A stretch of DNA of 60,891 nt from Burkholderiales bacterium (GCA_028868895.1 JAGWTP010000007.1:1-60891), one strand, 5' to 3'. Counted from the stretch's first letter, positions 1-10,851 are shown. Numbers and translations: made by a program. Notes: generated by a model from the letters alone, not told the origin.

Positions 1-305
1 TTGATCGCGTGCGTGCCCACCGTGCCCATCAGCAGCGTGTAGCCGTCGGGCGCCGCCTTGGCGACCGCGTCGGCGCCGATGTTGCCGCCGGCACCCGGCT
101 TGTTGTCGATGATGAAGGTCTGGCCCAGGGCCACGCCCAACTCGGGCGCAAGCGCCCGCGCCAGGATGTCGGTGGTGCCCGCGGGCGCGAACGGCACGAC
201 GATGCGCACCGCCTTGTTCGGCCAGCCGGCCTGCGCGAACAGCGCGGTGGGGGCGAGCCAGGCGCCCGCGCCGGCGAGCAGGTGGCGGCGACGAATCGAA
301 TCCAT
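1..305 (-). CDS. Bug-family (TctC) periplasmic solute receptor, N-terminal part, cut by window edge
   Basis: The reverse strand reads about 101 codons from the ATG at 305 to the left edge with no stop, so the gene continues outside the window. The N-terminus has an RRR pair, a hydrophobic stretch and an AQA-like cleavage site, which fits export to the periplasm. After it come '[16 protein letters not shown]' and '[11 protein letters not shown]', the signature motifs of Bug/TctC receptors. These bind small carboxylates, often for tripartite TctABC transporters. A GAAGGG ribosome site lies just upstream. The ligand cannot be told from this fragment. No transporter membrane subunit is visible here, and orphan Bug receptors are common in Burkholderiales. 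Confidence 0.9.
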   Translation of the reverse strand, partial: MDSIRRRHLLAGAGAWLAPTALFAQAGWPNKAVRIVVPFAPAGTTDILARALAPELGVALGQTFIIDNKPGAGGNIGADAVAKAAPDGYTLLMGTVGTHAI

Positions 306-408
306 GGATCAGCCCTTCGGGGACGCATCGGTGCGCGCAGTGTCGCGCCGCGCCGTGGTGCCGAAGCACCGGGCAAACCCGTTGGCCGCCGGGCCAGCAA
401 CCGAAGAC

Positions 409-476
409 AAAAAAGGGAAGCGGGACAGTGTTCGCCGGGGCTCGCTCTCGACTACGCCCCGACCTGCCCGCTTCCC
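409..476 (-). terminator. Rho-independent terminator for the two small upstream ORFs
   Basis: A perfect 10-bp inverted repeat, GGGAAGCGGG (415-424) and CCCGCTTCCC (467-476), encloses a second inner hairpin. On the minus strand the stem runs directly into six T residues (complement of the A-run 409-414). This is a textbook intrinsic terminator for leftward transcription. It sits between the small ORFs at 526-953 and the Bug gene. Confidence 0.7.
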
Positions 477-525
477 TCAGGACGCCAGAAGCGTCCGCGA
501 AACGGGTGGCTTCGAACGCCGCGGA

Positions 526-696
526 TCAGCGCGACGCGATGCCCGGGCGCAGGTACAGCGACAGCTGTGCCGGCGATCGGCTCGATTGCAGCACCCGAAA
601 CGGCAGCCGCGCCGCCTCTGCGGTGACGGGCGCCTTGCGCTGCGTGGAAGCGGCACTCGCCGCGGCGCCGATGCGGACTGAGACGGGCGTGATCAT
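526..696 (-). CDS. Small hypothetical protein, 56 aa
   Basis: Not recognised. An ATG at 696 opens a 56-codon frame ending in TGA at 526. It begins only two bases after the stop of the ORF at 699-953 (TGA-CC-ATG), an arrangement typical of translational coupling. The product is Ala/Arg/Ser-rich with no clear membrane segment or motif. Its support is the tight spacing and the intrinsic terminator some 50 bp downstream. In DNA this GC-rich, a chance open frame of this length is also possible. Confidence 0.35.
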   Translation of the reverse strand: MITPVSVRIGAAASAASTQRKAPVTAEAARLPFRVLQSSRSPAQLSLYLRPGIASR

Positions 697-698
697 GG

Positions 699-953
699 TC
701 AGACTCCCGAGGCGCGGCTGCGCGCATTGAAATCGGTCAGCGGCCCGGTCACCGGCATCAGCACGCTGGCCGCGTGGCTCATCCAGTCCGACAGGTCCAG
801 CGTGGTCGGCAGCCGCTGCGCGACCGGCTGCGCCAGGCGCAGCACCGACGAGGCGCCACCGCGGCAGCTCGGGTTGGCCGGCCGCAGGCGGCGCGTCGCG
901 TGGCTGGCGCCGTAAGCGGTGCTGAAGGTCTTGGCGGTGCGGGTCAGCGGCAT
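699..953 (-). CDS. Small hypothetical protein, 84 aa
   Basis: Not recognised. The frame opens at ATG 953, with AGGA about a dozen bases upstream; a longer form from about 1046 is possible. The C-terminal half ('LDLSDWMSHAASVLMPVTG') looks like an amphipathic helix and is less Arg-rich than a typical shadow frame. It lies alone on the minus strand between the ABC importer operon and the next tiny ORF, and both precede the terminator at 409-476. No function is proposed. Confidence 0.4.
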   Translation of the reverse strand: MPLTRTAKTFSTAYGASHATRRLRPANPSCRGGASSVLRLAQPVAQRLPTTLDLSDWMSHAASVLMPVTGPLTDFNARSRASGV

Positions 954-1209
954 GGCAACGACGTCCTGGTGGATGCGGGGTCGGGCGCTGCGGTGTCGGC
1001 GCGGCGTCCCGGGGCTGTGTGCATCACAGCGCAACGTCCGTGCCATGGGGATTCGGGCCGGTTGCGGCCCGTGCCCGACGCATTTGCGCCGCGACCGGAA
1101 ACGAATCGCCCGAAATCCGGCGGCAATCGTAAAGGCCGCGTTACAGGTTCGACCGGAATGGTCGTGCGCGACATCGGTCTGCGCCGCGGCTCGGCACCCT
1201 CGCGAAGGT

Positions 1210-2976
<1,767 letters not shown>

Positions 2977-2982
2977 GGCGGC

Positions 2983-4035
2983 CTACTCCAACCCGCGCAG
3001 CTTCGGATCGAGCGCGTCGCGCAGCGCGTCGGTCATCAGCGAGAACGCGGTGACGAACACCGCCATCGACAGCGTCGCCGCGGCCAGCTGCCACCAGTGG
3101 CCGACGATCAGCTCGCTCTGCGCCTCGGCCAGCATCGTGCCCCACGAGACCTGGTCGACGCCCACGCCCAGCCCGAGGTACGACAGGATCACCTCGGCCT
3201 TGATGAACCCGACCACATAGATCGACAGCTGCACCAGCACCACGTGGCTGACGTTGGGCAGGATGTGGCGGAAGATGCGCGAGCCGGTGCTCGCGCCGAT
3301 CGCCTCGGCCGAGCGCACGTAGTCGCGCACCGCGTGCTTGATGAACTCGGCGCGCATCAGCCGGTAGATGCCGGTCCAGCCCGACAGCCCCAGGATCAGC
3401 ACCACCGAGCCGATGCCGCGCCCGAACACCGCCGCAAACGCGAAGATCAGCAGGATGCCCGGCACCGCGGTGAAGACGTTGTAGACCCATTCGAGCAGGT
3501 CGCCGGCCCTGCCGCCGAAGAAGCCGGCCACCGCACCCAGCACGGTGCCGATCAGCGTGGCCAGCAGCGCCGCCGAGACGCCCACCAGGATCGACACCTC
3601 CGCGCCCTTGGTCGCCTTGGCGAGCACGTCGCGGCCGAGCCGGTCGGCACCGAACGGCAGCGTCAGCGCCTTGACGGTGGCGGTGGTGCGGTACTTCCTG
3701 GCGGCCTCGGCCCACGCCTGGTAGCGCGGCGCGAGCGGGTCGATCGACGAGATGTCCACGTTCGGGCCGCTCGGCCCGGCGATCGCCGTGCTCGCGGTCT
3801 TGGCCGCCGGGCCCATGAAGGTGGGCGGCGCGTCGGGCACGCCGCGCTCGACCTGCCAGTCGCGTGCCACCAGCCCGGCGCCGGCCGCCAGCACGAGCAG
3901 CAGGAACGCCACCACGATCACCAGCGAGGCCATGCCGACGCGGTCGCTGCGAAAGCGCGTGGCCGCGGCCGACCACACGCCGCCAGACCGATGGGGGCCA
4001 GCGGTGCCGAGCGGCGGCGTCATGACCGCGGTCAT
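2983..4035 (-). CDS. yejE: Peptide ABC transporter inner-membrane permease (YejE-like)
   Basis: A 350-residue permease of the DppC/YejE type. A cytoplasmic N-terminus leads to a first membrane helix near residues 28-50, then a periplasmic region, then the BPD permease domain. Its EAA loop ('AEAIGAS...RHILPN') is the contact for the ATPase. The start chosen is ATG 4035, which overlaps the stop of the upstream permease by four bases (ATGA). A much longer open frame upstream is only a reading through the yejB gene. It pairs with YejB to form the membrane channel. Confidence 0.92.
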   Translation of the reverse strand: MTAVMTPPLGTAGPHRSGGVWSAAATRFRSDRVGMASLVIVVAFLLLVLAAGAGLVARDWQVERGVPDAPPTFMGPAAKTASTAIAGPSGPNVDISSIDPLAPRYQAWAEAARKYRTTATVKALTLPFGADRLGRDVLAKATKGAEVSILVGVSAALLATLIGTVLGAVAGFFGGRAGDLLEWVYNVFTAVPGILLIFAFAAVFGRGIGSVVLILGLSGWTGIYRLMRAEFIKHAVRDYVRSAEAIGASTGSRIFRHILPNVSHVVLVQLSIYVVGFIKAEVILSYLGLGVGVDQVSWGTMLAEAQSELIVGHWWQLAAATLSMAVFVTAFSLMTDALRDALDPKLRGLE

Positions 4036-4982
4036 TTCAACACCACCCGCGGATCGACCAGCACGTAGAGCACGTCGGTGGCCAGGTTCACGACCATCGT
4101 GATCGCCGCGAGGTAGATCGCGAACGCCTGGATCACCGGGTAGTCGCTGCGGTTGACGGCGAGCAGGATCTCGCGGCCCAGCCCCGGGATCGAGAAGAAC
4201 ACCTCGATCAGGAACGCGCCGACGAAGATGCTCGGCAGCGCCACCGCGACGTTGGTCAGGATCGGGATCATCGCGTTGCGCAGCACGTGCTTGAGCAGGA
4301 TCACCGGTTCGGTCAGGCCCTTGGCGCGCGCGGTGCGCACGTAGTCGTGGCCGATCTCGTCGAGGAAGAAGGTGCGGTACAGCCGCGTCGTCGGCGCCAG
4401 CGACACCGCCACCGCCAGCAGCACCGGCAGCGGCACGTAGGTGGTCAGGTTGGTCCAGACGCTGTCGCTCCAGCCCTGCACCGGAAACAGACCGAGCTGG
4501 AACGCGAACACGTACTGGCCGACGATCACGTAGACCAGGAACGAGATCGACAGCGCCACGGTGGTCAGCACCATGATCGCGCGATCGGTCAGCGAGCCGC
4601 GCACATAGGCCACGCCGAGCGCGAACGGGATCGCCAGCAGCGTTTCGAGCAGCAGGATCGGCACCATCACCGACAGCGTGGCCGGCAGGCGCGTCGCGAA
4701 CAGGTGGCTCACCGCCTCGTTGGTGGCCCAGCTCTTGCCCCAGTCGAAGGTGACGATTTCTTTCAGGAAGATGAAGAACTGCGTCCACAGCGGCTCGTTC
4801 AGGCCGAGCTGCTGGCGGATCGCGTTCACCTGGGCGGTGGTGGCGTTCAGCCCGCCGAGGATCTCGGCCGGGTCGCCACCGAAACCCTTGAACAGCAGGA
4901 ACACCAGCAGCACGACCCCGAACAGCGTCGGGATCATTTGCCACAGGCGTCGTATCAGGTAGGCCGCCATGGCTCGAAACAC
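4032..4982 (-). CDS. yejB: Peptide ABC transporter inner-membrane permease (YejB-like)
   Basis: A 316-residue permease of the DppB/YejB family. The N-terminal helix begins at 'AYLIRRLWQMIPTLFG', the usual family start. The central domain carries the EAA-type loop 'ARAKGL...HVLRNAMIP'. Two in-frame ATGs exist (4982 and 4970); the second matches the usual family start slightly better. It is the first gene of the leftward operon yejB-yejE-yejF. The operon is divergent from the solute-binding protein gene at 5415 and shares a 432-bp control region with it. Confidence 0.92.
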   Translation of the reverse strand: MFRAMAAYLIRRLWQMIPTLFGVVLLVFLLFKGFGGDPAEILGGLNATTAQVNAIRQQLGLNEPLWTQFFIFLKEIVTFDWGKSWATNEAVSHLFATRLPATLSVMVPILLLETLLAIPFALGVAYVRGSLTDRAIMVLTTVALSISFLVYVIVGQYVFAFQLGLFPVQGWSDSVWTNLTTYVPLPVLLAVAVSLAPTTRLYRTFFLDEIGHDYVRTARAKGLTEPVILLKHVLRNAMIPILTNVAVALPSIFVGAFLIEVFFSIPGLGREILLAVNRSDYPVIQAFAIYLAAITMVVNLATDVLYVLVDPRVVLK

Positions 4983-5038
4983 TCCTCATCCAGTCAAGTC
5001 GGGGCACCTTGCGGTCGGCCAGCACCAACCCGCATCCT

Positions 5039-5131
5039 CCGTTCGGCCTGAGCCTTTCGACGTTGCTCAGGACAGGCTTGTCGAAGGCTTGCGCGTTGCC
5101 ACTGGGGCTTCGACAGGCTCAGCCTGAACGG
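5039..5131. repeat. Imperfect inverted repeat with 'TTCGACAGGCTCAGCCTGAACGG' type arms
   Basis: The left arm at about 5039-5061 is, with a few mismatches, the reverse complement of the right arm at 5108-5131, which contains CGACAGGCTCAGCCTGAACG. A second half-site (GACAGGCTTGTCGAAGG) lies between them. Extragenic repeats built from this core are widespread in GC-rich proteobacteria; that statement is from memory. Only one locus of this family was seen in the window. Confidence 0.65.
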
Positions 5132-5336
5132 CCGTTGACCGAACGGCTTCGGGTTGCGAGCGCCGCGAGTCTAGGCCCTGCCCCGCGGCCGCTTCCCCCG
5201 CGTTTGCCCTGTGGCCCGCGGTGGCGCGGCGCACTGAACCATAGTGCTTGCACCGGGGTCGCAGCACCGAAGGCCCGCCTAGACTCGCGCCTTCGGTGGG
5301 TTGGGGGGTCGCTTTGTTCGCATGTGTCGCACAGCG

Positions 5337-5381
5337 CCCCCTCACCCCAGCCCTCTCCCCCGACTGCGGGGGAGAGGGAGC
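5337..5381. repeat. REP-like palindrome, C/G-rich family copy 1
   Basis: The sequence has an 11-bp perfect stem, CCCTCTCCCCC (5351-5361) and GGGGGAGAGGG (5368-5378). It is flanked by the conserved block CCCCTCACCCCAG. The same family recurs at 7257-7298, 31341-31380 and 31470-31511. It lies in the leader of the peptide-receptor gene. Confidence 0.75.
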
Positions 5382-5414
5382 AAACACAGACAGTCCGTGA
5401 GAACCGAGCCCTAT

Positions 5415-7247
5415 ATGACCTCGCGAAGAACCCTGTTGCGCGGCGCCTCCGCCGCCGGCCTGCTGCCCGCGCTGGCCGGCTGCGAGTCGCGCGCGCTGCC
5501 CGGCGCCAGCGCGCGCGCCGGCCAGAAGACGCTGCGCTACGCGTTCCAGGTGGCCGAGACCAGCATGGACCCGGTGAAGGTCAACGACCTGTATTCGCGC
5601 ACCCTCACGCCGCACATCTTCGAGGCGCTGTACTGCTACGACCACCTGGCCCGGCCGATCAAGATCAAGCCGCTCACCGCCGACGGCATGCCGCAGCATT
5701 CCGACGACTTCCGCGTCTGGACGATCCGGCTCAAGCGCGGCATCCACTTCGCCGACGACCCGGCCTTCGGCGGCCGGCCGCGCGAGCTGGTCGCGCAGGA
5801 CTACGTCTACGCGTTCAAGCGCTATGCCGACCCGGCCAACCGCAGCCCGAACTGGTCGGGGGTGGAAACCTTCACGATCGCCGGGCTGGCCGAACTGCGC
5901 GCGCAGGCGCTGGCGCGCAAGACGGCGTTCGACTACGACCGCGAAATCGACGGCCTGCGCGCGCTCGACCGCTACACGCTGCGCTTTACGCTGACCCAGC
6001 CGCGGCCGCGCTTCTACGAGAACCTGGCCGGCAGTGACCTGTTCGGCGCGGTCGCGCGCGAGGTGGTCGAGCGCTACGGCGACCAGATCGAGGCCCACCC
6101 GGTGGGCACCGGGCCGTTCAGGCTGGTGCAGTGGCGGCGCAGCTCGCGCATCGTGTTCGAGCGCAACCCGGGCTTTCGCGAGATGCTCTACGACGCCGAA
6201 CCGGCCGCCGACGATGTCGAGGGCCAGGCGCTTCTCGCCCGCCTGAAGGGCCGCCGGCTGCCGATGATCGACCGGGTCGAGGTCTCGGTGATCGAGGAGC
6301 AGCAGCCGCGCTGGCTGTCGTTCGTGACCGGCGAGGCCGACTTCATCGAGCGCGTCGGCGCCGACTTCATCAGCCTGGCGATGCCCGGCGGCCAGGTCGC
6401 GCCGAACCTGGCCAAGCGCGGCGTGCGCGGCTACCGGCAGGTCGAGCCGGGCAACACGATGCTGTTCTTCAACATGGACAGCCCGATCGTCGGCGGCATG
6501 GCGCCGCACCAGGTCGCGCTGCGCCGCGCGATCGGCCTGGCGATGGACACGCCGCGCGAGATCAGCCTGCTGCGCAAGGGCCAGGCGATCCTGGCGCAGT
6601 CGCCGATCGTGCCGTACACGAGCGGCTACGACCCGAAGTTCAAGAGCGAGATGAGCGAGTACGACCCGGCGCGCGCCAAGGGCCTGCTCGATGTGTACGG
6701 CTTCCTCGACCGCAACGGCGACGGCTGGCGCGAACGCCCCGACGGCTCGCCGCTGGTGCTCGAACTCAACGCCACCTCCGACCAGACCAGCCGCCAGCTC
6801 GACGAGCTGCTGACCAAGAACCTGGCCACAGTGGGCATCCGCATGCGCCTGAAGATCGCGCAGTGGCCCGAGAACCTGAAGGCCGCGCGTTCCGGCAACT
6901 TCATGGTCTGGGAGGTCGGCGGGTCAGCCGACGCGCCCGACGGCCAGGGCGCGCTGGCGCGCTACGACAGCCGCCAGATCGGCGGCCAGAACATGGCGCG
7001 CTTTCGGCTGCCGGCGTTCGATGCGCTGTACGACAAGATGCAGGAGATCGCCGACGGCCCCGAGCGCGATGCGCTGTTCCTCGAAGCCAAGCGCATCGCG
7101 GTGGCCTACATGCCGTACAAGATGCGCGTCAGCCGCATCGTCACCGACATGTCGTACCCGTGGCTCGTCGGCTACCGCCGGCCGATCTTCTGGCAGGAGT
7201 GGTGGCACTACGTCGACATCGACACCGCGTTGCTGCCCAGGGCTTGA
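5415..7247 (+). CDS. yejA: Family 5 extracellular solute-binding protein of the peptide importer (YejA-like)
   Basis: A 610-residue receptor of the SBP_bac_5 family. The start at ATG 5415 gives a signal peptide with a twin-Arg pair and a lipobox-like LAGC near residues 20-23, so it may be a lipoprotein; the open frame extends upstream but through a repeat. Family features include 'YAFQVAETSMDPVKVN' at the mature N-terminus, 'GTGPFRLVQW', and the C-terminal half typical of YejA/OppA. It captures oligopeptides, or possibly other ligands such as microcin-like compounds, for the YejBEF channel encoded divergently to its left. The REP-like element at 7257 follows its stop. Confidence 0.9.
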   Translation: MTSRRTLLRGASAAGLLPALAGCESRALPGASARAGQKTLRYAFQVAETSMDPVKVNDLYSRTLTPHIFEALYCYDHLARPIKIKPLTADGMPQHSDDFRVWTIRLKRGIHFADDPAFGGRPRELVAQDYVYAFKRYADPANRSPNWSGVETFTIAGLAELRAQALARKTAFDYDREIDGLRALDRYTLRFTLTQPRPRFYENLAGSDLFGAVAREVVERYGDQIEAHPVGTGPFRLVQWRRSSRIVFERNPGFREMLYDAEPAADDVEGQALLARLKGRRLPMIDRVEVSVIEEQQPRWLSFVTGEADFIERVGADFISLAMPGGQVAPNLAKRGVRGYRQVEPGNTMLFFNMDSPIVGGMAPHQVALRRAIGLAMDTPREISLLRKGQAILAQSPIVPYTSGYDPKFKSEMSEYDPARAKGLLDVYGFLDRNGDGWRERPDGSPLVLELNATSDQTSRQLDELLTKNLATVGIRMRLKIAQWPENLKAARSGNFMVWEVGGSADAPDGQGALARYDSRQIGGQNMARFRLPAFDALYDKMQEIADGPERDALFLEAKRIAVAYMPYKMRVSRIVTDMSYPWLVGYRRPIFWQEWWHYVDIDTALLPRA

Positions 7248-7256
7248 GCAGCATCA

Positions 7257-7298
7257 GCTCCCTCCCCCGTACCGGGGCAGAGGGCTGGGGTGAGGGGG
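7257..7298. repeat. REP-like palindrome, C/G-rich family copy 2
   Basis: This copy has the core GAGGGCTGGGGTGAGGGGG and an imperfect stem CTCCCCC/GGGGCAGAG. It is in the opposite orientation to copy 1 at 5337. It sits nine bases after the receptor stop and 31 bases before the next gene, so it could act as a transcriptional or mRNA-end hairpin. Confidence 0.65.
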
Positions 7299-7329
7299 CC
7301 GACACCCCACGCTGCGACAGAATAGGCGC

Positions 7330-9372
7330 ATGACCTCGCCCGCGCACCACATCACCCGCTACACGCGCTGGCTCGCGCGCGAGCGCGGCCTGCATTTCGA
7401 CGTCACCACGCCCGAGGGCTACGACGCGCTGTGGCGCTGGTCGGTGACCGACCTGCGCGCGTTCTGGGGGTCGATCTGGGCGTACTTCGGCGTCCAGTCG
7501 CCGACGCCGTTCGAGACCGTGCTGGTGGACGAGGTGATGCCCGGCGCGCGCTGGTTCCCCGGCGCGCAGGTCAACTACGCGCAGCACCTGTTCTCGCATG
7601 CCGACGCGGCGCACGCGGCGGGTCAGCCGGCGCTGGTGTTCCAGAACGAAGCGATGCAGGCGCGCGGCGAGTTGCAGCAGATCGCCTGGCCCGAACTGCG
7701 CCGCCAGGTCGCCTCGCTGGCGGGTGAACTCGAGCGCCTGGGCGTGCAGCCGGGCGACCGGGTCGGCGCGTTCCTGCCCAACATCCCGCAGACGGTGGTG
7801 GCGTTCCTGGCCACCGCGAGCCTGGGCGCGGTCTGGTCGGTGTGCTCGCCCGACATGGGCCCGGTGGCGGTGCTCGACCGCTTCCGCCAGATCGAACCGA
7901 AGGTGCTGATCGCCTGCGACGGCTACACCTACGGCGGCGTGCCGCACGACCGCATGGCGGTGCTGCGCGGCCTGCTCGACGAGCTGCCGAGCGTGCGCGA
8001 CGTGGTGCTGCTGCGCTACCAGAACGAGGCCGCCGATGCCGCCAGCCTGGCCGCACCGCGGCGCGCGGTGCACGACTGGACCGACCTGACCTCGCACGAG
8101 GCGCGCTTCGAGCCGGCCTGGGTGCCTTTCGAGCACCCGCTGTGGATCGTCTATTCGAGCGGCACCACCGGGCTGCCCAAGGCGATCGTGCACGGCCACG
8201 GCGGCGTGATGATCGAGGCGCTGAAGGCCGGCGCGCTGCACAACGACGTCGGCCCGAGTGCCGCCACCGGCGACCGCTACCACTGGTACAGCGCGACCGG
8301 CTGGATCATGTGGAACTCGCAGCTCGGCGCACTGCTCGGCGGCGCCACGATCTGCATCTACGACGGCAACCCGAGCGGCAAGATCGGCGCGGCCGACTGG
8401 ACGACCCTGTGGCGCTTCGCCGCCGACGCCGGCGTGACCTTCTTCGGCGCCGGCGCCGCGTTCTTCGCGTCGTGCCTGAAGGCCGGCGTCGAGCCGATGA
8501 AGGTCGCCGACCTGCAGCGCCTTCGCGCCGTGGGCTCGACCGGCTCGCCGCTCGCGATCGACGCCTACCACTGGGTCTGGGAGCGCCTGCCGAAGGTCGA
8601 CGGCCGCGACATCTGGCTCACCCCGATCTCGGGCGGCACCGACTTTGCCGGCGCCTTCGTCGCCGGCCTGCCGACGCTGCCGGTGGTGGCCGGCGAGATG
8701 CAGTGCCGCTGCCTGGGCGCGGCGGTGCAGGCGTGGGGCGAGCCCGACGCGTCGGGCCGCGGCCGGGAGCTGGTCGACGAGGTCGGCGAGCTGGTGTGCG
8801 TGAAGCCGATGCCGTCGATGCCGCTTCACTTCTGGAACGACGCCGGCAACCGGCGCTACCTCGACAGCTACTTCGACATGTACCCCGGCGTCTGGCGCCA
8901 CGGCGACTGGATCCGCATCACGCCGCGCGGCGGCGCGATCATCTACGGCCGCAGTGATGCGACCATCAACCGCCACGGCATCCGCATGGGCACGGCCGAG
9001 CTGTACCGCGCGGTCGAGCTGATGCCCGAGGTGCTCGACAGCCTGGTGGTCGACCTCGAATACCTCGGCCAGGAAAGCTACATGCCGCTGTTCGTGGTGC
9101 TGCGCGACGGGCTCGTGCTCGACGCCGCGCTGACCCGGCGCCTGAAGGACAGCATCAAGACCGCGCTGTCGGCGCGCCATGTGCCGAGCGAGATCTTCCA
9201 GGTCGCCGCGGTGCCGCGCACGCTGTCGGGCAAGAAGATGGAGCTGCCGGTGAAGAAGCTGCTGATGGGCACCCCGGCGGAGCAGGTGTTCAAGCTCGAC
9301 GCGATGGCCAACGCCGACTGCGTCGCCTGGTTCGCCGAGTTCGCGGCACGGCGCGCAGCGCACCGGCCCTGA
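7330..9372 (+). CDS. Acetoacetate–CoA ligase (acetoacetyl-CoA synthetase)
   Basis: A 680-residue acyl-adenylate-forming enzyme. It has the N-terminal ACS cap, the AMP-binding P-loop 'YSSGTTGLPKAIVHGHGG', the WYSATGWIMWN block, and a C-terminal domain with catalytic Lys in 'LSGKKMELPVKK'. Length and N-terminal layout fit acetoacetyl-CoA synthetase rather than acetyl-CoA synthetase. It activates acetoacetate with ATP and CoA in the cytosol. That would let ketone bodies or polyhydroxybutyrate breakdown products enter metabolism as acetyl-CoA. A CAGAAT element lies just upstream of the start. The lyase gene at 9466 follows after 93 bp. Confidence 0.9.
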   Translation: MTSPAHHITRYTRWLARERGLHFDVTTPEGYDALWRWSVTDLRAFWGSIWAYFGVQSPTPFETVLVDEVMPGARWFPGAQVNYAQHLFSHADAAHAAGQPALVFQNEAMQARGELQQIAWPELRRQVASLAGELERLGVQPGDRVGAFLPNIPQTVVAFLATASLGAVWSVCSPDMGPVAVLDRFRQIEPKVLIACDGYTYGGVPHDRMAVLRGLLDELPSVRDVVLLRYQNEAADAASLAAPRRAVHDWTDLTSHEARFEPAWVPFEHPLWIVYSSGTTGLPKAIVHGHGGVMIEALKAGALHNDVGPSAATGDRYHWYSATGWIMWNSQLGALLGGATICIYDGNPSGKIGAADWTTLWRFAADAGVTFFGAGAAFFASCLKAGVEPMKVADLQRLRAVGSTGSPLAIDAYHWVWERLPKVDGRDIWLTPISGGTDFAGAFVAGLPTLPVVAGEMQCRCLGAAVQAWGEPDASGRGRELVDEVGELVCVKPMPSMPLHFWNDAGNRRYLDSYFDMYPGVWRHGDWIRITPRGGAIIYGRSDATINRHGIRMGTAELYRAVELMPEVLDSLVVDLEYLGQESYMPLFVVLRDGLVLDAALTRRLKDSIKTALSARHVPSEIFQVAAVPRTLSGKKMELPVKKLLMGTPAEQVFKLDAMANADCVAWFAEFAARRAAHRP

Positions 9373-9465
9373 CGCGCCGGGCAACGAACCGCAACCTCCC
9401 GCTCACCGCCCTCCCTGCTGCGAGCCCGGCACGCAACGAGATCACAACCCAACGAGCACCCCACC

Positions 9466-10812
9466 ATGGCTTCCACGATCATCGACTCCGCGATCTTCCA
9501 GGGCATCTTCAGCAGCGATGCGATGCGCCAGGTCTGGTCGGACGAGAACCGCACCCAGAAGTACCTCGACATCGAAGCCGCGCTGGCCAAGGTGCAGGGC
9601 CGCCTAGGCCTGATCCCGCAGGAGGCGGCCGACGAGATCGTCAGCCACTGCCGGCTCGACCAGATCGACATGGTCAAGCTGCGCGCCCAGACCGAGCGCA
9701 TCGGCTACCCGATCCTGGGGGTCGTGTCGCAGCTCAATGCGCTGTGCCGCGACAAGCTCGGCGAGTACTGCCACTGGGGCGCGACCACGCAGGACATCAC
9801 CGACACCGCCACCGTGCTGCAGATCCGCGAGGCGCTGGCACTCGTCGATGCCGATCTCGCCGCGATCTCCGACGCGCTGGCCGCGCTGGCGCGCACGCAC
9901 CGCCTCACGCCGATGATCGGGCGCAGCAACCTGCAGCAGGCGATCCCGGTGACCTTCGGCTACAAGATGGCGGGTCTGCTGTCGGCGATCGAGCGCCACC
10001 GCACGCGCCTGAACGAGCTGCGCCCGCGCGTGCTGGTCGGCGAGCTCGCCGGCGCGGCCGGCACGCTCGCGTCGCTCGCCACCGGCGCGATGGCAACGCA
10101 GGCTGGCCTGTGCGCCGAGCTCGGCCTGGCGCAGCCCGACATCGCCTGGCACACGATCCGCGACAACATCGCCGAGGTCGGCTGCTTCCTCGGCCTGGTC
10201 GGCGGCACGCTGGGCAAGCTCAGCATGGACGTCAAGCTGATGATGCAGACCGAGGTCGGCGAGGTGTTCGAGCCCTATGCGCACGGCCGCGGCTCGAGCA
10301 GCACGATGCCGCAAAAGCGCAACCCGATCAGCAGCTGCTACATCCACGCGCAGATCTCGGTCGTGCGCCAGCACGCCGCCGCGCTGCTCGACGCGATGGT
10401 GGCCGACCACGAACGCAGCACCGGCCCGTGGCAGATCGAGTGGATCGTGCTGCCCGAGGCGTTCTGCCTGCTGGCCGGCGCGCTCAAGCAGTCGCGCCAC
10501 GTGCTCGAAGGCCTGGAGGTCGACGCGCAGCGCATGCGCGAGAACATCGACCTGACCGGCGGCCTGGTGATGAGCGAGGCGGTGATGATGGGCCTGGGCC
10601 CGTACATCGGCCGCGAAACCGCGCACGACCTGGTCTACGACATCTGCCGCGAGGCCGTGAAGCAAAAGCGCCCGCTGCTCGAGCTGCTGTGCGAGCACCC
10701 CGAGATCAACACCCACCTCGACCGCGCCGCGCTCGCGCGGCTGTGCGACCCGGCCCACTACCTCGGCCAGTCGGGGGTGATGGTGGATCGGGTGCTGGAC
10801 AAGCTGCGCTGA
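9466..10812 (+). CDS. Fumarate-lyase superfamily enzyme (PcaB / adenylosuccinate lyase-like)
   Basis: A 448-residue member of the aspartase/fumarase superfamily. It carries the family signature SSTMPQKRNP around residues 281-290 and the substrate-loop motif 'HWGATTQDITDTA' near 104-116. The latter resembles 3-carboxy-cis,cis-muconate cycloisomerase and adenylosuccinate lyase. No protocatechuate genes are nearby and housekeeping PurB is normally elsewhere. The enzyme is therefore more likely a catabolic lyase or cycloisomerase of unknown substrate. It lies between acetoacetyl-CoA synthetase and a DapA-like lyase in the same direction. The substrate is not determinable from sequence. Confidence 0.82.
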   Translation: MASTIIDSAIFQGIFSSDAMRQVWSDENRTQKYLDIEAALAKVQGRLGLIPQEAADEIVSHCRLDQIDMVKLRAQTERIGYPILGVVSQLNALCRDKLGEYCHWGATTQDITDTATVLQIREALALVDADLAAISDALAALARTHRLTPMIGRSNLQQAIPVTFGYKMAGLLSAIERHRTRLNELRPRVLVGELAGAAGTLASLATGAMATQAGLCAELGLAQPDIAWHTIRDNIAEVGCFLGLVGGTLGKLSMDVKLMMQTEVGEVFEPYAHGRGSSSTMPQKRNPISSCYIHAQISVVRQHAAALLDAMVADHERSTGPWQIEWIVLPEAFCLLAGALKQSRHVLEGLEVDAQRMRENIDLTGGLVMSEAVMMGLGPYIGRETAHDLVYDICREAVKQKRPLLELLCEHPEINTHLDRAALARLCDPAHYLGQSGVMVDRVLDKLR

Positions 10813-10851
10813 GTCGAAGGTGCCGGCGTGCCGTGATCGCATCAAAATCGG

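Larger units (their letters stand above)
4983..5414. other. Divergent intergenic region between permease and receptor genes, carrying two palindromic repeats
   Basis: This 432-bp stretch has no credible gene. It separates the leftward yejB operon from the rightward receptor gene, so both promoters should lie here. Much of it is taken up by two unrelated repeat palindromes (5039-5131 and 5337-5381). The second ends about 33 bp before the receptor start codon, so it would lie in the 5' untranslated leader. No convincing -35/-10 pair was identified. Confidence 0.6.

Noticed and set aside
2983..5028. A 681-codon single permease frame on the minus strand
   Set aside because: Only the last 350 codons are permease. 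The first part is yejB read out of frame; the ATGA overlap at 4032-4035 marks the real start.
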